Below the pieces are notes generated by a model. That model was not told the DNA's origin. It saw only the letters and a list, made by a program, of their open reading frames with translations, and made no database searches. A DNA stretch of 64,000 bases from positions 992,001-1,056,000 of the forward strand of contig JAHLEZ010000002.1 of NCBI GenBank assembly GCA_020726505.1, written 5' to 3'. The translations under genes were made by a program, and so were the position numbers. Source of the stretch: Leptodontidium sp. MPI-SDFR-AT-0119. Taxonomy: Eukaryota > Ascomycota > Leotiomycetes > Helotiales > Leptodontidiaceae. Positions 57,968-64,000 of this stretch are shown here, piece by piece (position 1 is the first letter of the stretch; the number at the start of each line of letters is the position of its first letter).

Positions 57968-58311
57968 CGTGAAGGGAGAAGGGGGAATGAATGGAGATGA
58001 CGTCTAATTGATCCCGCAATCACAGGGCAGGCAATGCGTTGCTTTTAAATGTATGAAGTTTGTTTTGTCTGAAAAGAGAAAACAGCGCTTCGCTGTTGGA
58101 CAATCCGATCCGTTACCGGTGATAGATGCACCCCCTAGATTCCGCATCAGTCTGGGTTGCGATAAGTTAGCGGGCAGGCGGGCTCGCCTGGCCTTATCTT
58201 AGCGGCCTCGGGGAAAAAAGTGTCTGTGAGCCATCCAGCTCATTTGTGTATTTTCATAGCTCGCTCTGAGGATCCTCAGATTCTCACTGTTCGCATTTCA
58301 AACATTCCACA
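57968..58311. promoter_or_regulatory. Divergent promoter region CGS / UTP22
   Basis: 344 nt between divergent starts. Seen directly: TGACGTC (CRE/ATF-type core) at 57998-58004; GATAAG at 58161-58166 and its reverse CTTATC at 58193-58198, flanking an AGGCG(N4)CGCCT inverted repeat at 58176-58189. These could bind bZIP and GATA factors; binding is inference. Confidence 0.5.
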
Positions 58312-61300
58312 ATGGCACCACTCTCTACCAAACGGCGGAAACTGGACAACGGCCGGTCTGTCTCGCCTTCCGAAGACGAAAGTTCGGACATTGAGCAAAC
58401 GCCCGCCCCAGACTCCGAACCTAAACAAGCACAAACCACTGCGCAACCACGAGCAAAACGAACAGCAGACGACGACGACCCTGCAATATTTGCTGGCGGT
58501 CTGTACAAGTCAAGTTTGTTCAAACTTCAAGTGGATGAGCTGTTGACGGAGGTTCAGCCGAACTATGAGAAGCGACTGAAGGGTGTCGATGATCTCTTGC
58601 GCAAATTGAAGGGTCTGATTGAAGGGATTGCGGAGCGCAGCCCTGTATCTGTTGGTACTCCCTGAAGTTTCTAGGGGGATACAATTTCTGACTACATATT
58701 ACAGGTCCCAGAAGCTTCGAAAGCTTTGCTTGAGTCGCACAAGATTACCATTCCGTATCCTGACCCAAAACCGGTCAAAAGCACTCCATACAAGCTGTCA
58801 TACGAGAAGCCAGCTACAGTGAATGTCGTTGGCAGCTATGCTTCCAAAACTATGGTCAAATCAGATGGTGTTTTGTCTGTTGATATGGTTGTTGTGATGC
58901 CCGTTGCCATATTCCAAGAAAAAGACTACCTCAATTATCGGTATTTCTACAAAAGGGCATACTATTTGGCTTGTATCGCTGCTGGACTTCACGACTCCAC
59001 ACAGAACGAGATGTCTCTCTCATTTGAGTATCTGAATGGAAACAGTCTACATCCCATTCTAGTCGCTCAGCCCATTTCCGGTACCCACACTTCTTTCATC
59101 CCAAAAGCCTTTGCTAACGAAACCAGGGAGCAAATCAAGTACAGAAACGAAGTATCAAATCCGCATCATTCCTGCAGCCCCTTCATCATTCTTCAACAAA
59201 TCTAAGCTACAGCCAAGTAAGAATGCTGTCCGATCGAAAGATGCCCCGGAAATCAAGGGTGCTACCCAGCCCCCAACGCCATTCTACAACGCATCGCTCC
59301 TTTCCGACTGCAGCTTTGAGGCGTATCTGAGATATCTGCACTCCTCCACCAAACTTGCCCTTGGGTTCAAGGATGCCTGTATTCTCGGCCGGATTTGGCT
59401 TAGGCAACGTGGATTCGGCAGCAATGTCTCCAATGGAGGATTCGGCCATTTCGAATGGGCAGCTCTTACCGCCCTTCTCTTGAAAGGCGGCGGCCCGAAA
59501 GGCCACAATGTCCTATCTCCTGGATATAGCAGCTATCAAATGTTCAAGGCTGTTCTCCAATTCCTCGCCGCGGGTGACTTGGCTGCCAAACCAATTATTT
59601 TTGAGGCCAAGGATCTCACCTTTTCAAAGTCGAACACTCCAATGTTGTTTGATGGCCCACGAGGTCTCAACATCCTTTACAAGATGACCCCTTGGTCATA
59701 TCAGCTTTTGCGACATGAGGCTAAGACATCTCTGGCGATGCTCAACGACCCAACATTCGATCAGTTCGAGTCGACTTTCATCATCAAAACGTCTCAGAAC
59801 CTGCAAAGATTCGATTCCACAATTCGAGTAGCATACTCCCCTCAGACTACCAATACGATGTCTTGCGATCACGTCTCAGGCTACAGACGGTTTAGTGGCA
59901 AGCTTTATGACGTTCTCTATGAAGGATTAATGGACCGTGTTGGGCTTATTGACATCCAAGAACAAGAATTGCCCTCTTGGTCAATCAAATCAGCTTGCCC
60001 TGCCGAGCAGGACCCTCCGTTGCAAGTTTCGGTGGTTTTCGATCCAGCAAATATCGATCGCTTGGTTGACCATGGTCCTCCTGCTGAGGAGAAAAAGAAA
60101 GCAGCCAAGTTCCAGAAGTTCTGGGGCGAGAAGGCAGAATTACGAAGATTCAAGGACGGCAGCATTCTCGAGAGTTTGGTTTGGTCTCCTGGCTCAGCTC
60201 ATACCATATTCCGGGACATTGTTACCTACCTAGTAAATCGTCATCTCGGCCGGGACTCAAGTGCAAGCCTTGTGTTCATTGGGGAGGGATTTGACAAGAT
60301 TCTCCCAGGCTCTAGCACGAATTCGAAACATTTTGACAGTCTGAGAGAAGCATATCGTGTTTTTGAACGGAAGATCAGAGACCTGGAAGAACTTCCGTTG
60401 CAATTGAGACAGCTCTCGCCGGTCAGTCCACAGCTAAGATATTCTTCAATCGACCAGCCGGTATTTAGCTCTAGCCATCCCATGAAAGTTCCGGCCGATG
60501 TTTTGATTCAGTTTGAAGGGTCTGGAAGATGGCCAGACGACCTTGTTGCGATTCAACGGACCAAAATTGCGTTCCTGCTCAAGATTGGCAGTCTGTTGCA
60601 CGTGGATCGAGGCACCACCACCCGGGTGGGCTTGGAAAACGAAGATGTGCCTTTACAGAATTGTGCCTTTCTCGATGTTATCTACGACTCTGGCATGGCA
60701 TTCCGTCTCCGAATTCACAATGACCGTGAGCAGACCCTTCTAGAACGGCAAGTCAAAGACAAGTCAAGCGATCATCATGCTCGGGAAGCTGCTGTATCGG
60801 CACTATCAGTTTACAAGAAAACGTTCATCCACCTCCCACTACACACGCAATCGATCTCAACCCACTGCACCCGGTTTCCGCTCCTTTCACCTACGATTCG
60901 ACTCATGAAGATGTGGTTTGACAAGCATATGCTTTTGGGACACGTCAGCGAAGAACTTGTGGAGATCTTGGTTGCCCGCACTTTCTTACAGCCTTACCCA
61001 TGGCAAGCACCTTCTTCGGTGATGACAGGATTTCTCAGGACATTGCTTTTCATTTCCAGGTGGGACTGGCGTCTTTCACCTCTTGTAGTGGACTTCACAG
61101 GGACGATGACCACCACCGAGGTCGATTCCATCAACACCAGGCTTGAAGCTTGGAGGAAGATTGATCCGAGCATGAATCGGACAGTCATATTTGCGGCCTC
61201 AAACCATGATCCTACCGGTACCGGATTCACAGACAAAGGCCCCTCTAAAATGGTCGCCTCTCGTATGACAGCTTTGGCACGATCTGCTTGCAAGTTGGTC

Positions 61301-61756
61301 AAAGAACAGGGTATCAAACTCGAACCAAGATCCTTGTTTGCCACTTCAACAAATGACTACGATTTTGTCATTCATATATCTCCTGCATTCGCTGGCGATC
61401 AGCAACGCAAAGGAGGGAGCAAAACCAAATTCAAGAATCTTGAACTACAGGAGAAGACAGATCTGGGATTGGTTGGATACCAACCGGTTCAGCTATATAT
61501 CGAAGAACTCCAGAGACTCTACACCAGCAGCATCGTCTTTTTCCACGGAGCTGCGACTGGCTCGAGTGTTGGTGGATTATGGAATCCCCAAAACGACGCG
61601 CCACGAGCATTCAAGGTCAACTTGGCATTTGCTACGAAGGTTGTGGGTAAAGAAGACGGAGATTCGGAGAAGGTCGTCGTTGACAAGTCTGCTATTTTGG
61701 CAGAGATTGCGAGACTAGGAGGGGATATGGTATCCCGGGTGGAAGTGCATAGATAA
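58312..61756 (+). CDS. U3 snoRNP protein UTP22 / Nrap family
   Basis: UTP22 (NRAP/NOL6 in animals) is a nucleolar 90S pre-ribosome protein that forms the UTP-C subcomplex with Rrp7 and casein kinase 2 for early 18S rRNA processing. Exons 58312-58644, 58705-59080 and 59127-61756 give 1112 aa. The N-terminus is acidic and basic low-complexity (KRRKLDN, SPSEDESSD), followed by AGGLYKSSLFKLQVDELL, typical of the family. Tandem pseudo-nucleotidyltransferase/OAS1-like halves follow: VVGSYASKTMVKSDGVLSVDMVVVMP, FKDACILGRIWLRQRG, HFEWAALTALLLKGG, LRRFKDGSILESLVW, LMKMWFDKHMLLGH, and the C-terminal FFHGAATGSSVGGLWNP. The donor of intron 1 is taken as GTATCT at 58645. The length fits. Confidence 0.94.
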
Positions 61757-62276
61757 ACCCTGTAGTGAAATATGGATACGTTTCTGTACAGCGTCGTGGA
61801 CTTCCTAAGGACATCTCTAAGAAACGTCATTGGTAATTGCATGAGCCTGTATACACAATGGCCGTTCAAATGCAAAGCTGGACAGGTGAGGATCAATGAT
61901 ACCCGGTTCTTTGGGTCTCAATGTCCTCATGCTGAAATCGACATCGGCGACGATTGAAAGTTCAGATTGCCGTCCCTTTGGCAGAAAAGAGTCAACTTGA
62001 AAATGAAACTTGAATTAATAAAAAAACGCAATGCACACCCTGACGACGAATCAAAATCTTAACCCCCTGCAACAATCCCTTCAGAGCTCAAAACTTAGCT
62101 AGCAATAGAAGCTACATGAGAGGGCGAAATGGGATATGACACGTGACCGATCCAGCTCGGTTAACCTAAACCCCACTAAGAGCCACAGAGAAATCTGGTG
62201 AACCTCGAACTCCCAAGTTCCGTTACTTCAACTCCTGTTCGCATTCCACCCAACCACCAAACTCGAAGTCGCAAAC
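61757..62276. other. Intergenic region UTP22 / eIF3k
   Basis: 520 nt between two plus-strand genes; AT-rich in the first half, with a CACGTGA core near 62140 upstream of eIF3k. Nothing else is recognised. Confidence 0.55.
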
Positions 62277-63268
62277 ATGGGAATCCCATTCGACTACGCG
62301 CCCGATAGGCCAGAGCATATCGACGCGATCTTGAACGGCCTCGACAGATACAACCCAGAGACCACGGCCATCTTCCAAGAATACGTCGTACAACAATGTG
62401 AGGGCAAGTTTGTGGACTGCTTTGCGAACCTGGCGCTGTTGAAGCTGTGAGTGTACCTACCTTCTCTATCTCGTCCTTCTCTTTATCGTCGGATTTCCCC
62501 AAGGCGCGGAGTGTCATCGTGATGATCGTTTTTACCAAACGTTTCCTATTACCTGAATGGGCATGGAGAATGAATCCCTCCAGCCCTTGATGTTTATTAT
62601 TAGCTCTATCTGAAAAAAATGACCTCTCTCCTCTATCTCTTGTCGAGTAACTCAACCAAGTTACAGAAGCAGACGACTGACAAATCTTCATTCGCTGTAG
62701 GTACCAATTCAACCCACACCTCACCAAAGACGAAACCATCACCAACATCCTTGTCAAGTCCCTGACAGTCTTCCCCTCCCCCGACTTCTCCCTCGCCCTC
62801 CACCTCCTCCCACCACACATTCTAACCCCCATATCCGCATCCTCTGCTCTCCCCGCAGCCGGCGATGCGCCCCTGTCAGAAGCCGTCCAGAAGCTCAACG
62901 TCCTAAACAACCTCCTCGGCCAAGCCTCCTACTCCCACTTCTGGAGCACTCTCGACAGCGATGACCTCTACGCCGACCTGATCGCCGATGTCGCCGGTTT
63001 CGAAGAGCTCATCCGCGTCCGAATCGCCCTCACCATCTCCCAATCCGTACGAGAAGTCGAGAGATTGGTTTTGGAGTCATGGCTTGGAATGCAAGGCGAG
63101 GCTTTCGAAAAATTCATCAACGGTGTCTGCGGCTGGGAGATCCAGGGATCTGTGATCAAGGTTCCATTGAACAAGGAGAATGAGGCTAAGGGCACGGTCG
63201 TGAGGGAGAATGTGAAGATGGAGCAGTTCTCGAGGGTGATTAGAAGGGCTTATGAGCAACCTGCTTAA
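62277..63268 (+). CDS. Translation initiation factor eIF3 subunit K
   Basis: Small non-core subunit of eIF3, which binds the 40S subunit in translation initiation. Subunit k pairs with subunit l and is found in filamentous fungi but not budding yeast. Exons 62277-62446 and 62701-63268 give 245 aa, close to the usual length. Motifs are [46 protein letters not shown] across the splice, [21 protein letters not shown], and a winged-helix/PCI-like end ([50 protein letters not shown]). The intron is 254 nt, long for this window. Confidence 0.93.
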
Positions 63269-63761
63269 GCGATGGGTGGGCGCGCTTTAACGTTTGATGA
63301 AACTTGCATGGCATGGGCGGCTGGTTGGTGGCGTTCATGGATGGGTTTGGTTTGACATTTGAGTCAAATGCTATGCGTTTGCATAGATGGATAGACAGAT
63401 GACAGATATGGCGGGGAGCCCACGTCACTATGCTGCCGAATCCAAAAGCAACCTGTCTCACTAATAGCTTCATTGTATATTAGTGCTTCGTTGCGAGGCT
63501 TTGGAAGAGCTGCCTGAGCTGAGCTGTGCCAACATGCACAGTAAATACAGACAGCATATCAATTAAACGCCAAATCATACACATAATAACTTCACGAGTA
63601 GCATCATGACTTGTAACATGTTTAAGTCTTGGTTTATCTTCATTTGTACATGTGGGAATGCAACATAATTTTGTTATCTAAGTTGCTCGCCGTCAACTGA
63701 ATGAACTCCCGTAAGCCAATGCCAGACACCGCCAATTTCCAAATGCTTTGCCTTTTCCAGC
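63269..63761. other. Convergent intergenic region eIF3k / DnaJ gene
   Basis: 493 nt of 3' regions from two convergent genes. I see nothing else. Confidence 0.65.
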
Positions 63762-64000
63762 CTAGCCAAATGGGAATCCGTTCGGGAAGCCTCCACCTCC
63801 TCCGCCGAATTTGAACTCGAACTGCTGACCACCACCACCACTTTGACCTCCGAAGGGATGACCACCTCCGAATGGGCTGCCGTGGAAGGGATGTTGTCGT
63901 TGTTGCTCGTGGTCGTTTGGATCGTCTCCCTGGTCGTATCTATGCTTCAACTCGGGATCGCTTAGGACTTCATATGCCTCGTTGATCGCGGACATCTTCT
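63762..64000 (-). CDS. DnaJ-domain protein, C-terminal end (partial)
   Basis: The gene runs off the right edge; only its last about 79 codons are present. They show the end of a J domain (MSAINEAYEVLSDPELKHRYDQG), then DPNDHEQQ, a His/Gly/Phe-rich stretch, and a FEFKFG...GFPNGFPFG end. This tail is typical of fungal TPR-DnaJ proteins of the DNAJC3/DNAJC7 type, in which the J domain is C-terminal. The N-terminal TPR part would lie beyond the window, so the subtype is inference. The HPD motif is also outside the window. Confidence 0.8.
   Translation of the reverse strand, partial: KMSAINEAYEVLSDPELKHRYDQGDDPNDHEQQRQHPFHGSPFGGGHPFGGQSGGGGQQFEFKFGGGGGGFPNGFPFG

Overview
The window is nuclear chromosomal DNA from a filamentous ascomycete (Pezizomycotina; a Leotiomycetes-like fungus is my best guess from general resemblance). 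The reasons are genes split by many short GT-AG introns (mostly 45-135 nt) with CTAAC/CTGAC-like branch sites, a cofactor-independent phosphoglycerate mutase, an ApsB/Mto1-type microtubule organiser, a long BCK1-type MAPKKK with N-terminal proline-rich sequence, and a metacaspase with a Q/P/Y-rich prodomain. There is no bacterial operon structure, and I found no CRISPR array, rRNA gene or convincing tRNA. About twenty protein genes are supported, most of them housekeeping. Exon boundaries were worked out by hand from splice signals and reading phase. Every multi-exon model given sums to a whole number of codons.

Layout, left to right: complex I NDUFA11-like subunit (+, 1986-2728); tubulin cofactor C (+, 4094-5378), convergent with Mediator MED9 (-, 5772-6227); iPGM (+, 6730-8708), convergent with a Ser/Thr-rich single-pass membrane protein (-, 9717-11759); a long gene-poor stretch; a conserved-looking unknown protein (+, 14842-17051); a 5 kb gene-free stretch rich in microsatellites; a metacaspase (+, 22050-23909); ApsB/Mto1 (-, 24462-28983), divergent from Ecdysoneless/SGT1 (+, 29327-31404), which converges on a degenerate aminoglycoside-phosphotransferase-fold protein (-, 31516-32823). 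After another 2.8 kb gap come TAN1 (-, 35659-37168), pyruvate decarboxylase (-, 37478-39583), two orphan ORFs (-, 40221-41630), BCK1 MAPKKK (+, 42277-48027), TSR4/PDCD2 (+, 48481-49860), COQ9 (+, 50170-51031), convergent with SMC6 (-, 51243-55174), cystathionine gamma-synthase (-, 56012-57967), divergent from UTP22 (+, 58312-61756), eIF3k (+, 62277-63268), and the 3' end of a DnaJ-domain gene (-, 63762 to the right edge).

Functionally this is a mixed core-gene neighbourhood: respiration and quinone synthesis (NDUFA11, COQ9), central carbon metabolism (iPGM, PDC), ribosome biogenesis and translation (TSR4, UTP22, TAN1, eIF3k), cytoskeleton and genome maintenance (TBCC, ApsB, SMC6), transcription (MED9, possibly ECD), and cell-wall or stress signalling (BCK1, the sensor-like membrane protein, metacaspase). 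I see no biosynthetic gene cluster and no intact transposon. The most interesting items are small. They are an APH-fold protein that has lost both catalytic acidic positions; a GC-AG intron and a stop-free, frame-preserving 51-nt intron in the ECD gene; a hairpin-bearing, probably inserted segment inside a metacaspase intron; Sla1-type NPFxD signals in the membrane sensor candidate; a uORF overlapping the BCK1 start; and a possible micro-protein gene between SMC6 and cystathionine gamma-synthase.
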